A stretch of DNA of 64,000 nucleotides. It comes from Chryseobacterium paludis. Its GTDB lineage: Bacteria > Bacteroidota > Bacteroidia > Flavobacteriales > Weeksellaceae. The translations under genes and the position numbers were made by a program. Numbering within the stretch: the first letter of the stretch is position 1; the number at the start of each line of letters is the position of its first letter. The stretch is from the NCBI RefSeq assembly GCF_025403485.1, contig NZ_CP099966.1, positions 4,834,501 through 4,898,500 on the forward strand. The letters run 5' to 3'. Of the stretch, positions 8,531-17,216 are shown piece by piece. Under the pieces are notes generated by a model that worked only from the letters and a program-made list of their open reading frames with translations, did no database searches and was not told where the DNA came from.

Positions 8531-9244
8531 TTAATGAGTATGAGAATGGGAGAGATGCATGATAAGGGCTAAAGAAACACCCACAATCACCAAGCCTATT
8601 TTTGTCCAGTCAATATTGTGATTTTTGTTACTCTCAAAAATAATCACTGACGAAATATGTAGAAATATACCACCTACAATAGCCAGAAAATAAGGCTGTA
8701 GATCAGGATTGAAATAATTACCTAATAACATTCCCAGGGGTGAAGCAAGAGCGAATAGTGCTATAATCAGGTATGTAGGATACAATGACTTGCTCTGGCC
8801 TTCTTTTCTGTTAAATAAAAAGGCACCTAAAATAAAAGAAATAGGGATATTGTGAAAAACAATACCTAAAAGATAGGGTGATAAAACAACCTTTTCATTA
8901 GCTAAAGGAATTCCTTCTATAAAAGCATGAACAAATAACCCAACCATTAATGCTACAGGAAGTATATTGTGCTCACTATGATGATGAAAATGACCATGTT
9001 CGAAGCCTTTAGTTAAAGCTTCAAGGACCATTTGTAATAAAACTCCTAGGATAACGAAAATACCAATACTACTGCTTTTTTCGGAAGTATAAACTTGTGG
9101 AAATACCTCATTCAGACAAATGGTAATCAGAAACCCGGCACTTAAAATCAAAAGATTTTTTGCCAGTTTTTCTTTTTTACCAAAATGCTTTCCAAGGAAT
9201 ACCCCAGCAATTACACTTAAAATCAGTAAGAAAACTATAATCAT
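8531..9244 (-). CDS. ZIP family metal transporter
   Basis: Predicted inner-membrane importer of zinc or another divalent metal. The 237-aa protein has about eight hydrophobic segments. The TM4 motif HAFIEG is present, and a His-rich loop between TM3 and TM4 contains HGHFHHHSEH. In TM5 the family motif HEIPE is altered to HNIPIS: the histidine is kept but the glutamate is not, which may change metal choice. The C terminus is also His-rich (HLSHSHTH). The first codons overlap the end of the upstream methyltransferase gene by 4 nt (9241-9244), so the two are translationally coupled. Confidence 0.88.
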   Translation of the reverse strand: MIIVFLLILSVIAGVFLGKHFGKKEKLAKNLLILSAGFLITICLNEVFPQVYTSEKSSSIGIFVILGVLLQMVLEALTKGFEHGHFHHHSEHNILPVALMVGLFVHAFIEGIPLANEKVVLSPYLLGIVFHNIPISFILGAFLFNRKEGQSKSLYPTYLIIALFALASPLGMLLGNYFNPDLQPYFLAIVGGIFLHISSVIIFESNKNHNIDWTKIGLVIVGVSLALIMHLSHSHTH

Positions 9245-9969
9245 GCTTTTTTCTTAAATAAATTGATACAACGTGGTGAAACTTCTTTATTAAAATCATT
9301 AAGCTGATAATCGCCCCATATTTTTATTCTCTCAAATCCACATTCCGAAGCATAAGAATTGATAGCATCCAACGTATGCAATTTTACTTTTTCAAAGAAA
9401 TGATATGGCTTTCCATCAGCCTCAAAGCGGATGTCTTTAATGATATGTCTGCCCTCAATTTTCTTGAGAATTTTAAAATCAATGTCTCCCCGATTGATTA
9501 AAGATTCCGGAACTATTTTATTCCTTACATATTGCTCATTTAAATAATCTAAAACGAAATAACCTCCGGGTTTTAAAATAGAATATACGGATTGAAATAC
9601 CTTTTTATCATCATTCTCCTGATCAAAATATCCGAAACTTGTAAATAAATTGAAAACGGCATCCATAGGATCAGCATCAATAGGGTTTCTCATGTCGTGA
9701 ACGTCAAAAAGAAGGGTTTGATTTTCAAATTGTTTATCGAATTCTATACTTTGTCGGGATAGGTCAAGTCCCAAAACATCATATCCTAATTTATTAAGAA
9801 AAACAGAATGCCTTCCTTTTCCACAAGCTAAGTCAATAATTTTAGCAGAAGGTGGCAGCTGAAGACTCTCTGTGAGCTTCGTTATAAAGTTTTCTGCTTC
9901 TGTATAGTCCCTGTTACTATAGAGCAAATGATAATAAGGGGTATCAAACCAAGATTCAAACCATTCCAT
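9241..9969 (-). CDS. Class I SAM-dependent methyltransferase
   Basis: A 242-aa Rossmann-fold methyltransferase. Motif I is IIDLACGKGRHS (about residues 44-55) followed by the acidic end of strand 2 (VLGLDLS) and the motif FNLFTSFGYF. The substrate cannot be told from sequence; the family includes small-molecule methyltransferases. The N terminus MEWFESWFDTPYYH looks like the natural start. A TAnnTTTG box ends five bases before this ATG, so the mRNA may be nearly leaderless. It is first in a two-gene unit with the ZIP transporter, a pairing whose meaning I cannot infer. Confidence 0.85.
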   Translation of the reverse strand: MEWFESWFDTPYYHLLYSNRDYTEAENFITKLTESLQLPPSAKIIDLACGKGRHSVFLNKLGYDVLGLDLSRQSIEFDKQFENQTLLFDVHDMRNPIDADPMDAVFNLFTSFGYFDQENDDKKVFQSVYSILKPGGYFVLDYLNEQYVRNKIVPESLINRGDIDFKILKKIEGRHIIKDIRFEADGKPYHFFEKVKLHTLDAINSYASECGFERIKIWGDYQLNDFNKEVSPRCINLFKKKA

Positions 9970-9973
9970 AATG

Positions 9974-10006
9974 CAAAAATAACTAAATTTGCAGTCTAAA
10001 AAACAA
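9974..10006 (-). promoter_or_regulatory. Promoter of methyltransferase-ZIP operon
   Basis: Reading the minus strand, TTG (10006-10004), a 22-nt spacer and TATTTTTG (9981-9974) match the Bacteroidota -33/-7 pattern. The predicted start of transcription falls at about 9969-9970, on or next to the ATG. Confidence 0.5.
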
Positions 10007-10224
10007 TTAAGTCCTTTTATTAAAGTAAATGTTTAATTTTAAAGGATTTATAAATTGAAACGAAATAATAGAGAAAAACGATCTTGTCCACTTGCTCATT
10101 TGAGGTGCCAAAGATTATCGGTTCTTTAATGAAAAAGAGAGAGAGACAGTGCATTTATTTTAATACTAAAGATAAAATCTTGAGCTCCAGCTATGATGGT
10201 TGGTAATCAGGTTGATAATAATAT

Positions 10225-11394
10225 ATGGATACAGAAAATATAAAAATTCAGATAAAAACTTTCTTCGGATTGGAGCAGATCTTAGCTGAAGAAATTAAAA
10301 AATTAGGCGGGAGAAATGTTGAGGTTAAAAACCGTGCAGTAAACTGTGAAGGAGATTTAGGGTTCCTTTATAAGATCAATTATTCGGCAAGAACGGCATT
10401 AAAAATCTTAGTACCTGTTTTGGAATTTAAAGCTTTTAATCAACACCAGTTCTATGATAAGCTTTTTAAAATAGAATGGGAGCAGTTTATGGATGTAGAT
10501 CAATCATTTGCAATTGATTCAACGGTAAATTCTGAAACATTTAAGCATTCACAGTTTGTCACCCTGAAGATGAAAGATGCTATTGTGGATTACTTTCAGG
10601 AAAAATTTAAAAAACGTCCCAATATAGAAACGAAAAGCCCGGATATTAAATTTCACCTGCATATTGACAGAGAATTGGTTACCATTTCTCTGGATTCTTC
10701 TGGTGATCCTTTATTCAAAAGAGGATATAGAAAAGAACAGGGTGAAGCACCTATCAATGAGGTATTGGCCAGTGGAATGCTTCAACTTGCAGGTTGGGAT
10801 GGGAAAGGAAATTTCCTTGATCCGATGTGTGGTTCCGGAACCCTTTTGATTGAAGCTGCAATGATTGCTTTAGATCTTCCTGCACAGATCTTCAGAAGAA
10901 GATTTGCATTCCAAAACTGGAGTAACTACGATGCTGATTTATTTACAAAGATCAGAGAGTTCAGAGTAAACAGAGTAAGGGAATTTCATGGAAAAATTGT
11001 AGGGTACGATATTGATGGTAGAATGTTAAATGCTGCCGCTGTAAATATTGAAGCCGCTGAAATGGAAGATGTTATTGAGGTTAAAAGACAAGATTTTTTC
11101 GAATCTAAGAAAGAGCTTTTCCCTTTACTAATGGTTTTCAATCCGCCTTATGATGAAAGGATCTCGATTAATGATGATGATTTCTATAAGAAGATAGGAG
11201 ATACCTTTAAGACCCATTATCCAAATACTTTAGCATGGCTGATTTCTTCGGATCTTGAGGCTGTGAAGAAAATAGGTCTTCGCCCATCCAGAAAAATCAA
11301 GCTATACAATGGAAAATTGGAAACGAGATTTTTACAGTATGAGATGTATGAAGGAACTAAAAAAGTACATAAACTGGAAAATAATAATGATTAA
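10225..11394 (+). CDS. THUMP-domain class I RNA methyltransferase (RlmL/RlmKL-like)
   Basis: Predicted to methylate guanine N2 in 23S rRNA, as the RlmL half of E. coli RlmKL does for G2445. At 389 aa it contains only the THUMP plus UPF0020 methyltransferase half. The N-terminal ferredoxin-like/THUMP region covers about 1-160 and the methyltransferase 165-380. The SAM motif is FLDPMCGSGTLLIEAAM, and the catalytic NPPY is present as VFNPPYDERIS. It stands alone, with a terminator directly after the stop. The 255-nt region before it (9970-10224) holds the upstream gene's promoter and no other gene that I can see. Confidence 0.92.
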   Translation: MDTENIKIQIKTFFGLEQILAEEIKKLGGRNVEVKNRAVNCEGDLGFLYKINYSARTALKILVPVLEFKAFNQHQFYDKLFKIEWEQFMDVDQSFAIDSTVNSETFKHSQFVTLKMKDAIVDYFQEKFKKRPNIETKSPDIKFHLHIDRELVTISLDSSGDPLFKRGYRKEQGEAPINEVLASGMLQLAGWDGKGNFLDPMCGSGTLLIEAAMIALDLPAQIFRRRFAFQNWSNYDADLFTKIREFRVNRVREFHGKIVGYDIDGRMLNAAAVNIEAAEMEDVIEVKRQDFFESKKELFPLLMVFNPPYDERISINDDDFYKKIGDTFKTHYPNTLAWLISSDLEAVKKIGLRPSRKIKLYNGKLETRFLQYEMYEGTKKVHKLENNND

Positions 11395-11425
11395 AAAAAG
11401 CCTTCCAAATTTTGGAAGGCTTTTT
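11395..11425. terminator. Bidirectional terminator
   Basis: AAAAAGCCTTCCAAA and TTTGGAAGGCTTTTT form a long perfect hairpin with A and T runs on both sides. It serves the RNA methyltransferase (plus) and the SnoaL-like gene ending at 11428 (minus). Confidence 0.9.
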
Positions 11426-11427
11426 AA

Positions 11428-12201
11428 TTATTCAATTTTCTTATCTTCTTCTAGAAGGTTTCCATTCTCGTAAACGTTCATTTTTATAACCTTATTTTTT
11501 TCCTTTATAAATTCGAAAATAAGGTCTCTTTCTTTAGCGAAAAATTTGTTTGGGATTTCGGGATAAAGTACAAGTGTTTTACCTCCGGCAACCAGATTTA
11601 AAACGGAATTTTGAGTTTCTATAGAAATAACACCGTTTTTAGCACTGTTGTATTTTCCGTTATATATTTTTAAAATCTCGGAACTTAATTTCACTTCTTT
11701 TCTTTCATTTAGATAAGGAGCGGGACCATGGTTATAGCTTAAGACCCGTGACATTTTCCAAGCTCCATTTTCCAATATCCACAGATCAGTAAATTTTGCT
11801 AAACCATCGCGAAATTCTTTTTTACCAGTTTCATTGATATAGAAATAATGGTCACCAGAAATAATCAAGCCGTAAAGTTTATCATCTTTTTTCATTGGAA
11901 AAGTCTGAACCGTTTTATCAATAGCCTCCCTTCTTAATCGGAAGTCTTTATTACCGCATAGATTTCTTTGAAAAGTGATCTCTAAATTAGAAGCCCCTTT
12001 CGTTATACCGCCTTTATCGTGATAAAATTCTACATCATTGGGAATGAAACGCATCATTTCGCTAACATTACATTTGTTGTAAGCTGTCCAGAATAAACTG
12101 TCACTTTTTATTGCTTCTTTTATGAGGGCTTCATTGTTTTGAGCAGATAAAATTTGGAATGGTGAAATTAAGATGAACAGCGTGAAGATATAGTTTTTCA
12201 T
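11428..12201 (-). CDS. Secreted protein with SnoaL/DUF4440-like domain
   Basis: A 257-aa protein with an N-terminal signal peptide (about 1-20, ending ILSAQ). Residues 23-155 resemble the DUF4440/nuclear transport factor 2-like fold: a helix with SLFWTAYNKCNVSEMMRFIPNDVEFYHD, then strands ending in KFTDLWILENGAWKMSRVLSYNH. The last 80 residues (YNGKYNSAKNGVISIE and following) look like the small beta domain often appended to such proteins. Function is unknown; members may be enzymes or binding proteins. It is a single-gene unit, convergent with the upstream RNA methyltransferase. Confidence 0.72.
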   Translation of the reverse strand: MKNYIFTLFILISPFQILSAQNNEALIKEAIKSDSLFWTAYNKCNVSEMMRFIPNDVEFYHDKGGITKGASNLEITFQRNLCGNKDFRLRREAIDKTVQTFPMKKDDKLYGLIISGDHYFYINETGKKEFRDGLAKFTDLWILENGAWKMSRVLSYNHGPAPYLNERKEVKLSSEILKIYNGKYNSAKNGVISIETQNSVLNLVAGGKTLVLYPEIPNKFFAKERDLIFEFIKEKNKVIKMNVYENGNLLEEDKKIE

Positions 12202-12296
12202 TATTTAAGGTTGAATATTCTGATTACGAATATGAGGATTTTTTTTGAACTAAAATTTCTATTTTTGTTGAAATTCACTTGATTTAAAATTAATCT

Positions 12297-12695
12297 ATGT
12301 CTTGGAATATTTTTGAAGTTGTAGAGGTTGTTCTTGATGCGCTGAATCTATTGAGTGATTCATCAGTTCCAGAATGGAAAGATGAGAAAAGCATTATAAA
12401 AAGGAAAAAAACTGAATTTGCAATAGAATGGATAAGCACTGGTTTAGCTTTAGCCGGTTTTCTATTATTGTTTATTGTTTTTAGCAATTCCTTATCTTAT
12501 GAGAATACTTTTCAAGTTACTGTCATTGCTACTCTGATTGCTGTTTTAATGGCGTCTGCATGTTGTTTCATCTTGCATGTGTTGACTTTGTTTTATTTCA
12601 GAAGTTTCTTTTCTATGTTATTTTTCTGCTTCTCTTTGATCCTTTTTTCAACGGCTTTACTATTGGTTGTCTACTTTAAATCAGGTTTATTTTGA
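12297..12695 (+). CDS. Small membrane protein of unknown function
   Basis: A 132-aa protein I do not recognise. The first 45 residues are hydrophilic and acidic then basic (PEWKDEKSIIKRKKTEF). Three hydrophobic segments follow at about 48-66, 72-100 and 104-128, with a cluster of aromatic residues (FYFRSFFSMLFFCF) before the last. The ATG at 12297 follows a TATTTTTG box (12260-12267), but a TTTG at the usual -33 distance is not present. It is convergent with the AraC gene with only 3 nt between the stop codons and no terminator between them. Confidence 0.6.
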   Translation: MSWNIFEVVEVVLDALNLLSDSSVPEWKDEKSIIKRKKTEFAIEWISTGLALAGFLLLFIVFSNSLSYENTFQVTVIATLIAVLMASACCFILHVLTLFYFRSFFSMLFFCFSLILFSTALLLVVYFKSGLF

Positions 12696-12698
12696 TAA

Positions 12699-13505
12699 CT
12701 ACCTTATCATGGATGGTGCATAACCATATTGCTTTTTAAAAGCATAAGAGAAATGTGATAAATCTTCGAAACCGACTTCCATAAAAACATCCGTTGGTTT
12801 TTTATTCTTTTCGGCAAGGTGATAATGAGCCAATTCTAAGCGTTTATGGGTAAGCCAACGTTGAGGTGTGGTTTTAAAGGTCTTTCTGAAATCCCGATTG
12901 AAGGTTGATAAGCTTCTACCCGTGAGATATCCGAATCTTTCAAGTGGCATGTTGAACATGTAATTTTTCTCCATAAAGTCAACCAGATTGATCTTTCCAG
13001 GTTCCTCAAAATTGGCTAACACGGTGTCAATATCTGGATTGATTTCCCTTAGGATACTAATCGATTCCATGATTTTTAATGACGCAATATTTTCCGGAAA
13101 AGGCTGTGTCATCTCAAAATAAGGAATAAGAGAAGCCAGGCAGCTTTCTAATAAGGGATGATTGCTGAAACTGAAAATTCGAGGTTCTTTTCTGATAATA
13201 GATTGTTCTGTATCAATTGATGAGTAGAACTGTTTTAAGCGTTCTGTAGTGAGATGCATGACCACAGCTTTATGAGGACGTCCATCTTTTGGATAGTTAA
13301 TAATCGTAGCTAATTGATTTCTTGGAATAAGAAAGATATCTCCTGATGTAAAGTGATAAGAGCGATCAGCCTGGATAATTTTTGTTTCACCGGATATAAA
13401 CCATACTAGCATATGAAACTCAAAAACGGTTTCCGTTTTGAAGAGCTTATCTTCATAAGAAGAAAGTTTGATATCCGGTGTAATATACTTAATATGAAAA
13501 TCCAT
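12699..13505 (-). CDS. AraC family transcriptional regulator
   Basis: A 268-aa DNA-binding regulator. The N-terminal half (about 1-130) is a cupin-like ligand or dimer domain. The C-terminal half has two helix-turn-helix motifs: LTGRSLSTFNRDFRKTF and VFMEVGFEDLSHFSYAFKKQYG, ending in the usual GYAPSMIR. It follows the SDR oxidoreductase gene on the same strand with 42 nt between them and probably controls it. It also has its own promoter inside the end of the SDR gene. The inducer is unknown. Confidence 0.93.
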   Translation of the reverse strand: MDFHIKYITPDIKLSSYEDKLFKTETVFEFHMLVWFISGETKIIQADRSYHFTSGDIFLIPRNQLATIINYPKDGRPHKAVVMHLTTERLKQFYSSIDTEQSIIRKEPRIFSFSNHPLLESCLASLIPYFEMTQPFPENIASLKIMESISILREINPDIDTVLANFEEPGKINLVDFMEKNYMFNMPLERFGYLTGRSLSTFNRDFRKTFKTTPQRWLTHKRLELAHYHLAEKNKKPTDVFMEVGFEDLSHFSYAFKKQYGYAPSMIR

Positions 13506-13524
13506 TGATTTTAGTTTTCACTAA

Positions 13525-13555
13525 CAAAATTATTCATAAAAAAAATATTAATCAA
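13525..13555 (-). promoter_or_regulatory. Promoter of the AraC regulator gene
   Basis: On the minus strand, TTG (13555-13553), 20 nt and TAATTTTG (13532-13525) give a good Bacteroidota promoter, 20 nt from the G to the ATG. The -33 element overlaps the last codons of the SDR gene. Confidence 0.6.
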
Positions 13556-14558
13556 CATTAAACTGAATTCCAATCATTTCTTCGCTGAATTCCCACAATC
13601 GTTTTGCATTTTCTTGATCCAGAGAATAGTATTGAACTCCTCTAATTGTTGAAGGTTCATCAAATCTGTGTTCAATCTGTCCATGGTCTATTTCTGCAAT
13701 ATCACAATTTTCACAGTATACACCGCCAATGTTATCTAGTAAGGGACTTGTTGCACACCAAATGGTAGTCGCCGCTCCCTGTGGAATGGTTTTTAATTTG
13801 GCTTCAACTTCAGGTTTTATATTTCCATCAGCATCATGAGTTCCCATTTGTTTATAAAGTTCAATAGGCTCTTCTCTGCCCAAATCAGTTCCATAAACAG
13901 ATCCAGGATGTAAAGAATAGGCTCTTACATTATAGGCTTTACCTCTTGAATCCAGCTCTACAGCAAAAAGATTACTTGCCGTTTTTGATTGTCCATATCC
14001 CAGTAATGTTTGGTATTCGCGGTTTTCAAAGTTTGGATCTTCAAAATTAAAAGGTGACATTTGGTGTCCATAAGATGAGACATTAATTACTCTTGCCCCA
14101 TTAGCCTTTTTAAGTGCTGGCCATAATTTTGCTGTAAGATGAAATTGTCCTAAATAGTTTGTAGCTAGTTGTGACTCTATTCCACGGCTGTCTCTGCGTA
14201 ATGGAACCCACATAATTCCTGCATTATTGATCAACAGATCGAGCTTTCTCCCTGAAGAAATGAATTTCTCTGCAAATGCATCAATAGAATTGGGATCTAT
14301 TAAGTCCAATAATTCTATTTCAATATTTTGTATTCCAGCTAAGTTTTTTGTAGCTTTTTCAATGTCTCTCGCTGGAACAATTACCCTGGCACCGGCCAAA
14401 ACCAATATCTTTGTTGTTTCTAAACCAATACCGGCATAGCCACCTGTAATAATAACTGTTTTTTCGGAAAGATCAATTCCTTTAATCACATCCTCACTGG
14501 TAGATTTTGCATTGAAGCCTGAATAGATTGGATTCTGTAGATTTTTGTTTTGTATCAT
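13548..14558 (-). CDS. Short-chain dehydrogenase/reductase (SDR)
   Basis: A 336-aa NAD(P)-dependent oxidoreductase, long for a classical SDR and similar to the retinol-dehydrogenase/WWOX-like group. The cofactor motif TGGYAGIG is near residue 38, NNAG near 110, and the catalytic Ser-Tyr-Lys set is visible (NVSSYG, then YGQSKTASN). The substrate is unknown. It is the upstream gene of a two-gene group with the AraC regulator, so it is probably an inducible detoxification or catabolic enzyme. A TAAATTTG box lies at 14582-14589 on the minus strand, 24 nt upstream. Confidence 0.9.
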   Translation of the reverse strand: MIQNKNLQNPIYSGFNAKSTSEDVIKGIDLSEKTVIITGGYAGIGLETTKILVLAGARVIVPARDIEKATKNLAGIQNIEIELLDLIDPNSIDAFAEKFISSGRKLDLLINNAGIMWVPLRRDSRGIESQLATNYLGQFHLTAKLWPALKKANGARVINVSSYGHQMSPFNFEDPNFENREYQTLLGYGQSKTASNLFAVELDSRGKAYNVRAYSLHPGSVYGTDLGREEPIELYKQMGTHDADGNIKPEVEAKLKTIPQGAATTIWCATSPLLDNIGGVYCENCDIAEIDHGQIEHRFDEPSTIRGVQYYSLDQENAKRLWEFSEEMIGIQFNVD

Positions 14559-14756
14559 TTTTTTATCTTTAATTGTTGATACAAATTTAGATCAGGCACA
14601 TGATCTTTGTTTTGTTTAAACTGTCAATTTACTTTGTTTAAAATTTCATATCTAAGAATTTAAAAAATTAAAAGACCCCGTTATATTGAGAATACGGTTA
14701 TAATTAAAGGTTATTTTGCCTTAAAGTGTTAATTTCGGTGAATACCTGTTAAACTG

Positions 14757-14788
14757 TTTGTAAATTCTTTTATGAATGGTTAATTTTG
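14757..14788 (+). promoter_or_regulatory. Promoter of glycosyltransferase gene
   Basis: TTTG (14757-14760), a 20-nt spacer and TAATTTTG (14781-14788) match the Bacteroidota consensus exactly. The predicted transcript starts about 9 nt before the TTG codon at 14802, supporting that unusual start. Confidence 0.7.
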
Positions 14789-14801
14789 ACAAATTTTCAA
14801 C

Positions 14802-15806
14802 TTGAAACCTACAATTTCCATCGTTATCGCCATATTCAATCGAAAAGATGAACTTTTTGAATTGTTAAACTCCTTGACTCAGCAAACTGATAGAGCGTTT
14901 GAAATTATTGTTGTCGATGATGGCTCTTTAATAGATCTCAAGCCAACCATAAGGAATTTCGAAGAAATGTTATTGATCAAATATTTCAGAAAAGACAACT
15001 CTGGACCTGGTTTGTCGAGAAATTTTGGCGCAAAAAGAGCAGAAAATGAGTGGCTGGTTTTTGTTGATAGTGATGTTATTGTTGAAAAGGAATATATAGA
15101 AAATATTAAGAAAGATATCCTGGAGATTCCTTGTGATGCATTTGGTGGTGCTGACAAAGCGCATAAAGGGTTTAATCTAATGCAAAAAGCTATTTCATAT
15201 TCTATGACCTCTGTTTTTACAACAGGTGGTATTCGTGGAAATAAAAAAGCCGTTTCCAAGTTCCAGCCTCGCAGTTTCAATATGGGAGTGAAAAAAGAGG
15301 TGTTTGATAAAGTAGGTGGTTTCTCTGAAATGAGAATAGGAGAGGATCCGGATCTTTCAATGACACTTTGGGAAAATGGTTTTACAACAGCTTTCTTTAA
15401 TAATATTGCAGTGTATCATAAACGTAGAGTAGATTTTGGAAAATTTTCCAAGCAGGTATTTCAGTTTGGTTGTGCAAGACCCATTCTTAATCAGAGACAT
15501 CCTAATTACGTGAAAATTTCATTTGCTTTTCCAAGTCTATTTTTATTAGGTTATATTTTTGGATTTATCGAATATTTTTTACTCGGAAGAGGAATTATTC
15601 TTGCCTTTTATGGTTTATATACTTTTTTGGTTTTCTTCCATGCATTATTGGTTACAAAAAATATAAGTATTGCAGGAATGGCAGTAATTTCTACTTATGT
15701 TCAGATGTTTTCATATGGATATGGATTTTTAAAATCCTGGATTCTATTGAATATTTTCAGAATGAAACCGGAAGACGCATTTCCAAAACATTATCATAAA
15801 AAATAA
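14802..15806 (+). CDS. Glycosyltransferase family 2, membrane-associated
   Basis: A 334-aa GT-A enzyme predicted to transfer a sugar from a nucleotide donor. The N-terminal domain has ISIVIAIFNR, VVDDGS and the metal-binding DSD in WLVFVDSDVIV; IGEDPDLSMTLWENG is the acceptor-side ED motif. Two or three hydrophobic segments follow at about 245-300, so it is tethered to the inner membrane. The start is TTG: KPTISIV begins right after it, as expected for the family, and no ATG lies nearby. It is a lone gene rather than part of a polysaccharide cluster. The product sugar is unknown. Confidence 0.88.
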   Translation: MKPTISIVIAIFNRKDELFELLNSLTQQTDRAFEIIVVDDGSLIDLKPTIRNFEEMLLIKYFRKDNSGPGLSRNFGAKRAENEWLVFVDSDVIVEKEYIENIKKDILEIPCDAFGGADKAHKGFNLMQKAISYSMTSVFTTGGIRGNKKAVSKFQPRSFNMGVKKEVFDKVGGFSEMRIGEDPDLSMTLWENGFTTAFFNNIAVYHKRRVDFGKFSKQVFQFGCARPILNQRHPNYVKISFAFPSLFLLGYIFGFIEYFLLGRGIILAFYGLYTFLVFFHALLVTKNISIAGMAVISTYVQMFSYGYGFLKSWILLNIFRMKPEDAFPKHYHKK

Positions 15807-15807
15807 A

Positions 15808-15828
15808 TGCTGTTGAAATTCAACAGCA
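15808..15828 (-). terminator. Terminator of the trans-sulfuration enzyme gene
   Basis: TGCTGTTG (15808-15815) pairs with CAACAGCA (15821-15828). On the minus strand a T-rich run (TTTATTTTTT) follows. On the plus strand, where the glycosyltransferase ends at 15806, the tail is weaker. Confidence 0.75.
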
Positions 15829-15841
15829 CTTATTACGATAA

Positions 15842-17071
15842 TTAGTATATGGATGTGTTTTCATGGTGGTGTAGAACGCCTGTTCTTAGCATACATTCTT
15901 TCATTTTTTGATATGTTCTTTCAATATCATGGTCCAGGCCAATTGAGAATCTGATTAATCCATCAGAGATTCCCATTGCAGTACGTTCTTCTTCAGGAAT
16001 TTCAGAAGAAGTCGAACTACCCGAGCATGAGAATAATGTTTTGTAGAACCCTAAACTAACTGCTAAATAACCAAGATTTTCCTGTTGCATGAGTTCCATC
16101 AATTCGTTTGCTTTATCAGTAGTTCCAGCATCTAAAGTCATCAGTCCTCCAAATCCGTATTCTTCATACATCATGCTTTTCATCAGTTCATGGTTTTTAT
16201 GAGAAGGTAATCCAGGATAAGAAACTTTTAATCCATCCTTTTCGAATCTTTCAGCCAGATATTGGGCATTATAACTATGCTGTTTCATTCGGATATGAAG
16301 CGTCCTCAGATTTTTTAAAATACTTGCCGAACGGAAACTGTCCATTGTGGGACCGAGAAGCATACACGCACCGTTATTTACGTTTTTCGTGTCATTAATG
16401 AATTCCTGTGTTCCACAATAAACACCACCTACTGTATCACTGCTTCCGTTGATAAATTTAGTTAAACTGTGAATCACTATATCAGCACCAAGTAAAGTTG
16501 GAGAAATTGAAAGCGGTGAAAAAGTGTTATCAACGATCAGTTTTAGGTTGTGTTTTTTACAGATTTCGGAAAGTTTTCTCAAATCTGCAACCTCAAGAAG
16601 CGGATTGCTTACACTTTCACAATAGATAACTTTAGTGTTTGGCTGTATAGAATTTTCAATAGATTCAAAATTATTGATATCTAAGAAGGTAGTTTCGATA
16701 TTAAAAGGAGGAAGAAAATTTTTGAGAAATGCATAAGTCCCACCATATATAGTTCTGCTGGAAATAATATGATCACCACTTTTACATATCTGTAAAAGAA
16801 CAGAAGTAATAGCTCCCATACCGGAAGCAGTAACATTAGCAGCTTCGGTATTTTCCAATTTAGCTAAAGCTTGTGCAAGGTAGAGATTCATCGGAGAAGA
16901 ATGTCTTGAATATAAATAGCATCCTTCTGCATTCCCTTCGAAAGTATCGAACATCGTTTTAGCGGAAAGAAACGTATATGTAGAACTGTCAGAAATTGAA
17001 GGATTTACTCCACCAAATTCCCCAAAGTACTGCAAATCCTGTATCTCATTTGCTGCATTAAAATCTTTCAT
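15842..17071 (-). CDS. PLP-dependent trans-sulfuration enzyme (methionine gamma-lyase/cystathionine lyase family)
   Basis: A 409-aa Cys/Met metabolism PLP enzyme. The lysine that binds PLP is in SLTKFINGSSDTVGG, with the VDNTFSPL aspartate and the phosphate-contacting YSRHSSP. It probably cleaves or builds C-S bonds of methionine, homocysteine or cystathionine. Methionine gamma-lyases usually carry a cysteine in YGCTFA; this protein has YGGTYAF, more like cystathionine lyases and synthases, so the exact reaction is open. It is divergent from an Lrp-type regulator, which suggests catabolism induced by an amino acid. A terminator follows the stop. Confidence 0.85.
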   Translation of the reverse strand: MKDFNAANEIQDLQYFGEFGGVNPSISDSSTYTFLSAKTMFDTFEGNAEGCYLYSRHSSPMNLYLAQALAKLENTEAANVTASGMGAITSVLLQICKSGDHIISSRTIYGGTYAFLKNFLPPFNIETTFLDINNFESIENSIQPNTKVIYCESVSNPLLEVADLRKLSEICKKHNLKLIVDNTFSPLSISPTLLGADIVIHSLTKFINGSSDTVGGVYCGTQEFINDTKNVNNGACMLLGPTMDSFRSASILKNLRTLHIRMKQHSYNAQYLAERFEKDGLKVSYPGLPSHKNHELMKSMMYEEYGFGGLMTLDAGTTDKANELMELMQQENLGYLAVSLGFYKTLFSCSGSSTSSEIPEEERTAMGISDGLIRFSIGLDHDIERTYQKMKECMLRTGVLHHHENTSIY

Positions 17072-17130
17072 ATTTTTTGTTTTTAAATTTGAACTATTTT
17101 AAGTTTTATTACAATGAAATATTTAAATAT

Positions 17131-17145
17131 TAGAATATAAATCTA
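17131..17145. promoter_or_regulatory. Candidate Lrp binding site in divergent promoter region
   Basis: TAGAATATAAATCTA matches the E. coli Lrp consensus YAGHAWATTWTDCTR at 13 of 15 positions and has TAGA/TCTA arms. A perfect AATATTTAAATATT palindrome lies next to it (17118-17131). The region separates the trans-sulfuration gene and lrp. AT richness makes chance matches possible. Confidence 0.5.
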
Positions 17146-17177
17146 TTATTTATTATTATATTAGAAAATATGTTTGT

Positions 17178-17185
17178 TATATTTG
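17178..17185 (+). promoter_or_regulatory. -7 box of the lrp-type gene
   Basis: TATATTTG matches TAnnTTTG and lies 32 nt before the ATG at 17217. I see no TTTG at the -33 distance, so the promoter may need activation. Confidence 0.4.
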
Positions 17186-17216
17186 AATAATATAAACTTT
17201 TTCCAAAAAAAAATCT

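Noticed and set aside
9970..10224. Riboswitch or small RNA before the THUMP methyltransferase gene
   Set aside because: Only weak short stems are visible and no known riboswitch core; nothing supports a specific RNA.
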